Virus record (IMG/VR): IMGVR_UViG_3300007963_000053
Span: 1-22,446 of that record
DNA from: a virus
Length of the DNA: 22,446 bases
Strand: one strand, 5' to 3'
The first letter of the stretch is position 1. The number at the start of each line of letters is the position of its first letter. The translations under genes were made by a program, and so were the position numbers. Of this stretch, positions 1-9,300 are shown one piece after another. The notes under the pieces were generated by a model, which worked only from the letters and a program-made list of their open reading frames with translations, ran no database searches and had not been told where the DNA came from.

Positions 1-137
1 CACCTGCACCCGAACCAGTAGCGGCACCCGCACCCGTGGCAGAAGAACCAGCACCCGCACCCGTGGCAGACGCTGGAAGTGCTGCGCTTGCCGACGAGAT
101 AAGTGCGTTAATGGCAGAGGTGGCAGACGATGACTAA
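1..137 (+). CDS. C-terminal end of an unidentified protein with Pro/Ala-rich acidic tail (5' partial)
   Basis: The reading frame is open from the window edge (first full codon at base 3) and stops with TAA at 135-137, giving about 44 residues. It begins with a PAPEPV/APAPVAEEP-type Pro-Ala-Glu linker and ends in a short helix followed by a very acidic end (EVADDD). The same frame continues left of the window, so the protein cannot be identified. Acidic disordered C-termini are typical of phage single-strand DNA-binding proteins, and the gene directly precedes a replication module, but that assignment is only a guess. The stop overlaps the next start by 8 bases (130-137), so the two genes are probably translated in a coupled way. 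Confidence 0.7.
   Translation, partial: PAPEPVAAPAPVAEEPAPAPVADAGSAALADEISALMAEVADDD
24..70 (+). repeat. 20-bp direct repeat, two copies, 27-bp period
   Basis: The 20-mer GCACCCGCACCCGTGGCAGA occurs at 24-43 and again, identical, at 51-70. The 27-base period is a multiple of three, so it encodes a repeated nine-residue APAPVA(E/D)-type unit in the linker of the partial gene. It looks like local slippage expansion in a low-complexity linker and not a regulatory iteron. Confidence 0.85.
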
Positions 138-414
138 ATCCACATTGGACTTTGCACAAGTCGAGGCGCTGCGGGCACACATGTTACTGACCACAGCGCA
201 AATGGCACAGCTCATGGGGGTATCAAGGGTGACATACTCCGGATGGGTAAACGGGAAACCAATACGTAGTAGTAATGATGCTAAGGCGCGAGTCGCGCTC
301 CGTAGATTATTCAAGGTATTGGAAGGGCAAGAATGGCCGAAACCAGAGGTTATAGCCATGCCATCCAAACAGAGGTTCGACCTACTCCTTGAGTTTATAG
401 AACCATCTGAGTAA
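130..414 (+). CDS. Small helix-turn-helix DNA-binding protein (Cro/XRE-like)
   Basis: This 94-aa protein has a compact HTH near residues 20-45: TTAQMAQLMGVS (first helix and turn) followed by RVTYSGWVNGK (recognition helix), the usual pattern of Cro/CI/XRE-type domains. The C-terminal half (AKARVALRRLFKVLEG...) is helical and may dimerise. The ATG at 130 lies inside the end of the upstream gene (8-base overlap), with GAGG at 117-120 as a reasonable ribosome binding site. It sits directly upstream of the primase-helicase gene and a GC-rich hairpin. A role in controlling early/replication transcription or as an accessory origin-binding factor is plausible but inferred. No operator could be defined by eye. 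Confidence 0.8.
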   Translation: MTKSTLDFAQVEALRAHMLLTTAQMAQLMGVSRVTYSGWVNGKPIRSSNDAKARVALRRLFKVLEGQEWPKPEVIAMPSKQRFDLLLEFIEPSE

Positions 415-424
415 TATGATGGCG

Positions 425-446
425 GGGGAGCGGTTCGCCGCTCCCC
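425..446 (+). terminator. Perfect 9-bp GC hairpin with TTCG loop between HTH and primase-helicase genes
   Basis: GGGGAGCGG (425-433), loop TTCG (434-437) and CCGCTCCCC (438-446) form an uninterrupted stem 11 bases after the HTH stop codon and 25 bases before the primase-helicase start. The downstream flank is TTAACTA and not a T-run, so it is not a textbook intrinsic terminator. It could be a partial attenuator, an mRNA-stabilising or processing hairpin, or a structure that holds the downstream ribosome binding site (AGGGA at 461-465) clear. Confidence 0.5.
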
Positions 447-471
447 TTAACTACCAAAGCAGGGATCTGAT

Positions 472-3321
472 ATGAATACGCTGACATTCCTACAGCGTGT
501 TCTTCCACCAGAGGGCTTCTACGCCACTATACTTATTAACGATGGTGCGGCACCTCAACAGGCCTTCTTCGATACGGTGGAAGAACTCGCAACCAGTTGC
601 GAAAGATCAAACCGTCTGGGCAACAACACTTATTACGCACTCTCCTCGTTTGCATCACGCGCAAATCGAAAACAGACCAACGCTCTACTAACCAAGGCAT
701 TATTTATCGACATAGATTGTGGTCCTGATAAACCTTTTGCTAACCAGAAGGAAGGACTCGCCGCGCTATTGGACTTCCTCACAAAGTCCAAGATGCCAAA
801 GCCGATGATAGTATCATCCGGTAACGGCCTACACGTATACTGGGTACTGTCTGAAGCTATAGCTCCCGAGCAGTGGCAACCCTTAGCTGATGGATTAAAG
901 AAGTTACATACTAATCTAGGATTTGATGTTGACCCGAAAGTAACTGCCGATCTTGCGCGAGTGCTGCGCCCAGTAGGTACGATAAATCCGCGAGGCGGGA
1001 AAGAGGTACGTGTTCTCATGGACGCGGCCGCAACCGACCTACACACGCTTCAAAACTTGTTGTGTAAAGATAATCATTTGGTGTCGGATCCGGGCACCAT
1101 CACACGCACACCTGAGTCTAGTAGCTTGCTATCATCGTTAGCAGTCCAACATGACTTTCCGCCATCTGTGGGTGATGTAGTCGCACGTAAATGCCAACAG
1201 GTTAAGTGGGCAGTAGAGAACCAAGACAAAGTCTCCGAGCCAGTATGGTACGCCCTGATGGGGATCGCTGCATACTGTGAGAATCCAGAGGAGGTTGCGA
1301 AGCAGTGGAGTAGCAAACACCCTGACTACTCTGAGATAGAGACAGTTCGCAAAGTTCAGCAGTGGAAAGCCAACACCACGGGACCGACGACCTGTAAGCA
1401 GATGGAGTTGGAGAGGCCCAAAGGCTGTAACAAATGCCCGATGCTGGGTAAGATCGGATCGCCAACGCGCCTTGGCTTACAACAAGTTGAGATACCTATA
1501 ACGGCTGATGCGCCGGACGTCGTTGCGAAGGTCATACCCCTACCTAAACCCTTCAAGCGCAGCCATCGCGGCATCGTTCAGACCATAGATGGGACTGACA
1601 TAGATATATGTGCGTTCGATCTATACCCAGTGGGGTACGGTAAAGACGAGTCTCTTGGCTACGAGACTGTACGATATAAATGGAAACGTCCACACGTTGG
1701 TTGGCAAGACCTTGCGTTTAGACAGGCATACCTTAATGATGACAGCCGTGAGTTCCCGACTGCGATAGCAGACCAAGGGATTGTACTCAATGGCAGAAAC
1801 CAAGTGAAAGGGTTTCAGTTTATGTTACGTGCTTACATGAATGAGTTACGTTCCATAAAGTCAATGACAAACATCCATGGGACAATGGGATGGAAGGAAG
1901 ACTTTACTAGGTTCGTAATAGGCGACCGGCTCTACAAACGGGAGCCAGATGGGTCAGTTGTTGTAGAAGATATCTCACTCACATCTGCGACCAGTAAGAT
2001 GGGGTCTGACCTATACAGTCACGTAGGCACTATAGAGGGCTGGAAGCACGGTGCGCGTCTGTTAGAGACTGCATCTATGCCGTGGCATATGTTCGGCCTC
2101 TGTCAGACGTTTGCGGCTCCCCTGTGGGCCTTCACTGGACTCAAAGGATTAAGGCTTTCTCTATGTGGTCCGACAGGCGGGGGCAAATCTCTCATTCAGT
2201 TATGGCAGCAGAGTGTATGGGGCGACCCAGAGAAGCTACACGTTGCCGCTAAGTTTACGCAGAACGCTTTGTTTAGCAGGTTAGGCGTATACTGTAACCT
2301 GCCTATGACTATTGATGAAGCAACCATGATGGAAGATGTTGGTGACTTCTGCTACTGGGTGACGCAAGGCAGGGATAAGGCTAGGCTCAATCGCAGGGCG
2401 GAGGAACGCGAAGCGAAGGAGTGGGCGACAACAGTAACCGTATCCACAAACGTTAGCTTCATTGCCAAGATGGCAGCGTCAGGGTTGGAGACAGACGCAC
2501 AGATGGCGCGTCTATTAGAGATACAGATTCCGCCGCATAAGATGTTTGAGAAAAGTAGTAATGCGGGGCGTACGATCTTTAAGTATCTGATGGCGAATCA
2601 CGGTGTAATTGGCGATGCTTACATCAAAGCGCTGCTGCGCAAAGGTAAGGCACAGATTATACAACGTGTTGCAGAAGTTACGGATGACTTTCACAACATG
2701 TACAACTGTTCATTCGTCGGGGCCGAGCGGTTCTGGGAACAGGATTTGATCCTTGTCCATGTGGGTAGTGAACTTGCGTACGAGGAAGGGCTGATCGACT
2801 TCGATTACAGGAAGGGTATCCAGTGGGTAATCGAACAGTTAGATGCTCTCAGGATTACCGTCGAGGATAACAAGACCGATGGCTTCCGCCTTGTCCATGA
2901 ATACCTAAACGAGATCGCTGCTGACGCACTGACAGTCATGCACACCAAGGACACGCCGCCCACCCTAGACCACCACCGCATACCAAGGGGTGAGGTCAAG
3001 GCGCGGTTCGATGTATACCGCAATACAGCACTTGATAAATTTACCCACGGCACAGTGATGCTGGTACGGAAACCATTTAAGCAATGGGTGTCATCGCGGG
3101 GTTACGACTACAACACGTTGTGTAAAGAGGTGAAAGCTGAGGGGATCGATGCGACTCCAGCGACAAAGCGATTCGCTATTGGTAAGGACACAGAGCTTCG
3201 CCTTGGACAGCAGTACGTGTTCGGCGTCAACCTATGCCACCCGTACATGCACGGGTTCCTAGATACCATACAGCAGAACGCCGAGGGTCTGACTCTAGGG
3301 CAACTAACGTTGGTGGACTAG
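472..3321 (+). CDS. Primase-helicase fusion: AEP (PrimPol-like) primase plus DUF927-like P-loop ATPase
   Basis: Probably the phage replicative primase-helicase, 949 aa. The N-terminal ~200 residues show archaeo-eukaryotic primase signatures: FIDID with D80/D82 (metal ligands), SGNGLHVYW with H121 (nucleotide-binding histidine), and the FDVDP...RVLRPVGTIN stretch from about 151 (third acidic motif). Residues ~240-300 resemble PriCT-type primase C-terminal helices, followed by a Cys cluster (C308, C319, C322) that may bind zinc. The C-terminal half has Walker A GPTGGGKS at 566-573, Walker B TIDEA with D615/E616, a sensor-like VTVSTN stretch and a later ARLLEI arginine, as in DUF927/SF3-type ATPases. 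The last ~100 residues are unassigned and could bind the origin. Start: ATG with AGGGA six bases upstream. Its stop codon overlaps that of the convergent virion operon. The primase and ATPase calls are firm; polymerase activity is untested. Confidence 0.9.
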   Translation: MNTLTFLQRVLPPEGFYATILINDGAAPQQAFFDTVEELATSCERSNRLGNNTYYALSSFASRANRKQTNALLTKALFIDIDCGPDKPFANQKEGLAALLDFLTKSKMPKPMIVSSGNGLHVYWVLSEAIAPEQWQPLADGLKKLHTNLGFDVDPKVTADLARVLRPVGTINPRGGKEVRVLMDAAATDLHTLQNLLCKDNHLVSDPGTITRTPESSSLLSSLAVQHDFPPSVGDVVARKCQQVKWAVENQDKVSEPVWYALMGIAAYCENPEEVAKQWSSKHPDYSEIETVRKVQQWKANTTGPTTCKQMELERPKGCNKCPMLGKIGSPTRLGLQQVEIPITADAPDVVAKVIPLPKPFKRSHRGIVQTIDGTDIDICAFDLYPVGYGKDESLGYETVRYKWKRPHVGWQDLAFRQAYLNDDSREFPTAIADQGIVLNGRNQVKGFQFMLRAYMNELRSIKSMTNIHGTMGWKEDFTRFVIGDRLYKREPDGSVVVEDISLTSATSKMGSDLYSHVGTIEGWKHGARLLETASMPWHMFGLCQTFAAPLWAFTGLKGLRLSLCGPTGGGKSLIQLWQQSVWGDPEKLHVAAKFTQNALFSRLGVYCNLPMTIDEATMMEDVGDFCYWVTQGRDKARLNRRAEEREAKEWATTVTVSTNVSFIAKMAASGLETDAQMARLLEIQIPPHKMFEKSSNAGRTIFKYLMANHGVIGDAYIKALLRKGKAQIIQRVAEVTDDFHNMYNCSFVGAERFWEQDLILVHVGSELAYEEGLIDFDYRKGIQWVIEQLDALRITVEDNKTDGFRLVHEYLNEIAADALTVMHTKDTPPTLDHHRIPRGEVKARFDVYRNTALDKFTHGTVMLVRKPFKQWVSSRGYDYNTLCKEVKAEGIDATPATKRFAIGKDTELRLGQQYVFGVNLCHPYMHGFLDTIQQNAEGLTLGQLTLVD

Positions 3322-3322
3322 T
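3317..3322. other. Convergent stop codons sharing palindrome CTAG (junction of the two transcription arms)
   Basis: The + strand gene ends with TAG at 3319-3321 and the - strand gene ends with TAG read from 3320-3318. The two coding regions therefore overlap by CTAG inside the palindrome ACTAGT. There is no intergenic space for a terminator on either strand, so transcripts of each arm must end inside the opposing gene or run on as antisense RNA. Confidence 0.9.
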
Positions 3323-6300
3323 CCAGCCCGTAGGCTTTAGCCAGAGATGCTGACAACGGTTTGACTGCCTTGGGTAGTGCCCGTAATGATCTCTGGCTTG
3401 CAGTGAGGTCGGCCTCTTTAGCGGACTTACGTGCGCCTTGTACAAAGTTTTTAAGTCCAAATGGTGTGCCTCTGTAGTCTCGTTGCAAGCGGCGCACATC
3501 TCGTAGTATGGCGCGGCGTCCTTCGGCATCAGCTTTTACATACGCATGACGTAATGATGCGGCTAATTCCTTAGAGTAGTCTGACACTTGCTGGCCCATG
3601 CGTACTACATCATATTCAAGAGAGGCTTTACGCGGGTAGAAGCCCGTCATTCTGGCGATGGAGTGGAGGAAGTGGGCATCACGCGCAACTACCTGCCCTC
3701 GCTTGTTGATAATGTCACCGCTTGTCATGTATACGATGCCATCAGTGAACGCTTTAACAAACGCAATACCGAAACCTTCACGACCAATGTCGGCTAAAGT
3801 CGTCGTGTCATCCCGCAAGCCCACAGTTTCTGCAAGATATTTTGTAGCTAATGACGCTGTGGTTCCCGCGGCAACAATGAACGACGCAGGTGCACCGAGG
3901 ATACTCTCGAACTCTTTACCTATATTTGACCCTGCTTTGAACATACCAGTGCCGGGGATCAGATCGCCGTGGCCGATCCTAGAAGATACTGTCAGACCCG
4001 TAGCAGCATCGATGATTCCGCGTAAGAGGATTGCAGACGATCCGGGTATAATAGAATCGGCAAGCTGTGCAAGTTCGGCCTCGGCACCATCCCAACGTAT
4101 ACCAAATTTCTGTGCGAGGGTATCGATCAAGTCTAGAAGATCGTCGCCAAATGGAAGTCCCTTCAGTCCCGCCGCCAAGAATAATGTCGCTAGAAACACA
4201 CGCCGTTCCTTAGGTGCTAGGTTCCGCATAAGCTGCACACTAATCACGATGAACTGCTTATACATATAGGTGTACTGTAGGAAGTTCCCCCGCGCCCATG
4301 AAGGACGGTTGTATTGGGAGTAGTTACCCTGTGAGGTATTCACTGCTAGGGTGGCTCTCTCATATAACGAATCTTGGTTTACACCGCCACCTTGGGCTTG
4401 CATCCGTTTCTTCTCTAGCCTGTAAGATGCAAGGGCCGTAACTCGACGGTTGTATTGCTCAGTCTTAGAGAACAACGCCATCCAAGTCTCCATGCCCTTA
4501 CCAACCAAGCCGCGTCGGCCAGTACGAGAGAGGTCTAGAAGCGCGTTATGTAGGTTGGGAGTAAGCACTCCCTTTGCGGTTAGGTCACGTAAGAACTTTA
4601 GCTCGTCCAGATCAACGCCGTAGCGGTCTAGAACCCTTGGGTCTTTTTCAGCTTGCGCAATAAGTTTGTCCATGGCAGCGGAGGTACCAAAGACATCCTG
4701 CTTAAACCCATCTCGCAGTAGGCTAAGATGTGACCCTGCTCTATGGATCTCATACGTTGACGCACCTAGTCCGTGACCACCGCCATACCCCGTCTTTTCA
4801 TTGTAGGTCGATAGGTATGGGATTGCGTGCGTATAGAGAGAAGTCATGTTGATGATTGCGGGTGCAAGCACACCACCAAGTTGCGCTGCTGCGGTCGCAC
4901 CTACGACTGGCCGGAAAGCTTTACCGATCTTACCCTCGCCGGACGCATCCACCAGATTGCGTGTGTCACGGTAGTAAGTAACGAGGTTTGTCGCCTGATC
5001 GCGGTAACGATTACCTTTGCCTTTACCAGCAATGACCGTGGTATTGAGGGGATTGCCCGGTATGGGTGCGATAACTTTAACGTCACGACCAGAAGACTCC
5101 ACCATCATACGCTGATACTGATCCATTGCCTTACGGGCGTCGAAGATTAGTGCCTCGTTGTTACTGGCAACGGCTACGCGATAGCTATCCTGAAGTCTAC
5201 GAAGTTTCTCAAAGTCGCCACCCCAGTTAGTGTCATCACTAAGTATCTCGGCAATCTCGTGCTGGAACCTGTTCTTACCTGCAATGTGCGAACCTGTCTC
5301 GATGTGTTCTGCAATAGATCGCATCATGTCCGTATCGAAACCGGGGTTCCCTTGGCGCATAAGGTTACGTCGGGCAACGCTGTGGTGGGAAGATGTTAAC
5401 CTAACCAACCTGCGGCGATCTTCGGCAGAGAGATTGACTCCAGCACGCATCAGGGTGTTACTTAGATCATCGTAGTTTATGGTCCCACCCAATGGCGGCA
5501 CACTCGAAGCCTCTTCAAACACAGCCTCTAACCTGCTTACTGCAACTAGTCCGTCAGCATCGATGTTCCCGCGTGCTCCCGGTTCGTTGGTTAGCATACG
5601 AGTGCCCGGCTTAATCTCTCCAAGGATGCTGTTTATATCGTCGCGCATAGACTTTGCATCTGTCTCACTGTCTGTACGCATGTACGTCAGCATACCGCGC
5701 AGGCTATCATCAAGGCGAACAGGATTACCGTCCATGTCATAGGCAGTGACGCGAACTTGGAATCGTCCACGACGGCGTAGAGGAGCATAAGCTCCCATAA
5801 TAGTTTGTTTGGCTCGTAACTCAGCGTTTGTGACCTGCGCATCCAACAACACAGTATCCATCAAACTACGAGTAAGGACTTTAAGTTGCCGCTCCGACAG
5901 TTTGTTTTTGGTTAGAGCGCTAACTTGTTTGATTAGAGCACGACCTTGCTCACTGGTCTGTAGCTCCTCAATTCCTACGCGATCTTGTTCTGCCACATCC
6001 TCAATGTTGCTAAACAGATCCTCCATCTTCCGCGTGCCGTATTGATCATGCATGACACGAATGAGTTGATAAATTGCTGCGTAGCCTTTACCGGTCTCAC
6101 TCCTATCAGCGGGTGAGTACCCGGCATATAGCTCACCAATATTACGTATAATATTTTCTGACTCCCCATCCAATTTGAAAGTCTTAGATAATTTATCGTA
6201 GTGGCGATTGCGTGTATTGATTAGCCCCTGCACCTTATCCACGTAGACATCAACTGCATTTTGATCCACAACATTGCGCATCTCGTTGTAGGCTTTCCAA

Positions 6301-9300
6301 ACACGGTCGCTAATCTCGAAGTCAATCGCCAGCTCTGTCTTATTGGTGGTTTCGATCACCTTGCCTTGATCGTTAAAGACTTTGAAAGCAAAGCCTTGTT
6401 TGAATTGCTGCTTGGATACTTTCCCAGCTTTCTGAAGTTCTCTAACTGCATGACGGTTTACTACCGCTGTGCCATCAACAATGTCTACGAGATTTACACG
6501 TGTACCTTTCTTTGGCCCATCCTTAATGTCTTCGCTGATAACAATATCTTGCTCGTACAACGGCTTAGAGGTATCGCTAATGGCCTCTAGCTGCTGGGCC
6601 TTATACAGTGTTGCCCGCCATAACAAATCGTTGACCTGTGTGCGTTCTGTTTTATCGAGTGCGTTCTGGTTGAATACAGTCCTTGTCTGAATAGCGAAAG
6701 CAGTCAAGTCGCGGTACTTTGTTTGTAGGTCACGGATATGCTCGTGCTGTCTGTCGAGTATGTTGAACAGCTTCTGCAAGCCCGGGCTGCGAAGTGCTAT
6801 GTTATCCAGAGACTGAATGTATTCTACGCCCATACCTAACAAACGCAGCAGGGCTTTACCCTTGGATATGCCCGCAATCTGACGCAGTTCCTCAACAGGA
6901 CTTCGTACTATATCCGAAATTCGCTCCAGACTATCTCGTTGTGGCCGGATGGCAGCGTACTGCTCAGAAAGCGTGCGTGCTATACTAGCATCCGCAGAGG
7001 CTCTACCCTCTACATGACGTCTCTGTAGCTCTTGCATGTTGTCATAGATGCCAGCATAAGACGGGTCACTAACCGCACCCGTACGGAGATACCGTTTGGA
7101 TTGATGGATAAAGTAACGTGTCAGGTCATCGGTGAAGATATTACGGTTGAACAACTTGTTTATAAACGATTTGATCGCTGCCTTAAGACGCTCAAGTAAT
7201 TTAGATTCAATAGTACCAGCCGCATCAGCCACCGCTTCTTCAATAGCTTCCAGCTTCTTCATGCCAGAAAACTCTATGCGCTGATCTGCCTCTCTGCGTA
7301 TAGCCGGATCCTTCTCATAGATCTCCGTCATAATGCTATTAAATTTCTGATCGGACATGATGGTGCGCAGACCTAAGTGCCCAATCGCTTCATGCGCCAT
7401 AATAAAGCGAGCGTGCTGCCTATCCTTAATGGCTTCTTGGAAGAGTAGAATTTTGTAGCGGATACGTCCGTTTGCGTCTGTCGTTGAGTAAGCATAGCCT
7501 GACGCATTGGTAGGTATCGGCTTTTTATCCTTGCGGCTTGCCATTGCTTCTTTATACACAGTGGGGTCAGCAGTTCTTAGGGCTTCAACACTGGTGTATA
7601 TTTTTACACTGGGCCGTGCCTTCGCGTTGAACTTCTTCAGTGCCTTAATACGCTCCATGCGCAGAACGCCCATAGAGATCGGCTTGGTAATTGGTGCCCC
7701 ATCGTTAGTGGCGGACCGCCCCTCTACAGGTTTAGCGTCAGCGTCACTAATCAATTCCCGGGTACTTGGCTGTGCTCCCTTGGGCGCATCGATTACAAAC
7801 AACTTACCACCCTCACGGGTTGGCTTCATCTTTAGCATACCCTTAGAATCAACCCAGTTCTTTAGCGGTGCGCCTCTGTACTCTTGGTTTAGGTTGATTT
7901 TGTTGTACTGGATTGCATTCTGGATTTGGATTCGTTGGTCGTTGATGGCGTCGAGTCCTGCACCAACACCGGGAATAATACTATTTGCGATTGCGTCGAT
8001 CTTGTTCATAACCTCACGAGTTGCAAGATCGATATCAACCTGCGCCACTACGTTAAACTCATCGATCTTATCTTGTAGCTGGCTAGGAACCTTGCCAACT
8101 TTTTTGTTATGTCTTTGCATTGCCGCCAAGAAGAGATCGACTGTTCCTATCTGAGCAGGATCTGTAACGATAAGTTGAGCGAGAGGCGATCGCGTCAGGG
8201 CTACAGTATTGCCTTTATACTCTGTAAGGTAGTCATCCAGATACTGCACAAACGCTTCCGAGAAAGAACTCTTATCCTGCTCACTGGTAACCAGCGACAT
8301 AGGAGGACTAAAGACCTGCATCGCAGCATCTCTGTCTTTCCCCTTTAGCGCACCTACTTCTTTGCGCACGGCTGAATTTAACATATGAGCAAGGAGGTCG
8401 TAGTATGCGTCACGCCGTTGCCCGGGCATCTCTAGAAGACTAAGGCTGTCTACAATCTCACCATACGTCTCAAGTGCAGTTTGATCTGCAAGCGGGCCAG
8501 CAAAAATTCCTTCTAGCGCACGATACAGATTGCCGCTGTCCAATGTCTTTTGGTACTCTGCATACGCTTTCTTCCACGCCTCAATAGCGGCGAGGATGTT
8601 CTTGTTCTTGCTACCTTTGGCTGCAGTTAGACGGCTCCAGCTTCGACGGTAGCCCGCGTTTATACGTCTACGTGCTGTATTCCACGCTGTAGCAATATCT
8701 TTTAGTCCGGGGCTAACCGTTACATCAGCGGGTTGTTGGTCTTCCCGCTCAGTCGGTTGCGCGACAGGTTGTTCAGCGGGCTGACCTTTTTTCTTGTCTT
8801 CGGTGTCGGCTTTCGTGGGCTTTTTACGCGCAGCACCACGCTTGAGGGCTGCTGCTCCTGTTCCAGTTGCTTTAGCGCTTGCGGGTTGTTTGCCTCTAGC
8901 CAGTTTCGCTGCGCCTGACTTCTTACTCCCGTCTTGACCCGCTTGGGTTTTTTGCGCTTTGCGGACTGCTTGCGCTCCTGCCCTACGTTTTTCTTGTGCG
9001 GTGGCTCCAGCTTGTCCTTTTCGGCCTGTTGCTTTTGCAGTGCGGTTAGCGCCTGCCTTACGTTCTTGCGCATTACGTTGCCTCAACCTTTCACCCTGCT
9101 CACGAACAACAGGGACAGCAGTTCGTGGCACCGTTTGCCCATCTATAGTCTGAGTTGCTTGCGGAGTGATTTGTTCTAACGGTGCAGTCGCTGCTGCTGC
9201 AAAATTAGCTGCTGCTTCAATCGTGCGTAACTCTGACTCGGTTGGATCGGTCTGCGTGATACCAGCCTTACGTAGCTCGCGGGCAAACTTCTTAACAATA

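Noticed and set aside
633-1046. 137-codon - strand frame inside the primase domain
   Set aside because: Antisense to strong primase motifs, no supporting features.
3658-4269. 203-codon + strand open frame
   Set aside because: Antisense to the conserved-looking C-terminal region of the giant protein; no recognisable motif.
7507-8154. 215-codon + strand open frame
   Set aside because: Fully inside the giant - strand gene, no domain pattern, no tight packing with neighbours; treated as a shadow.
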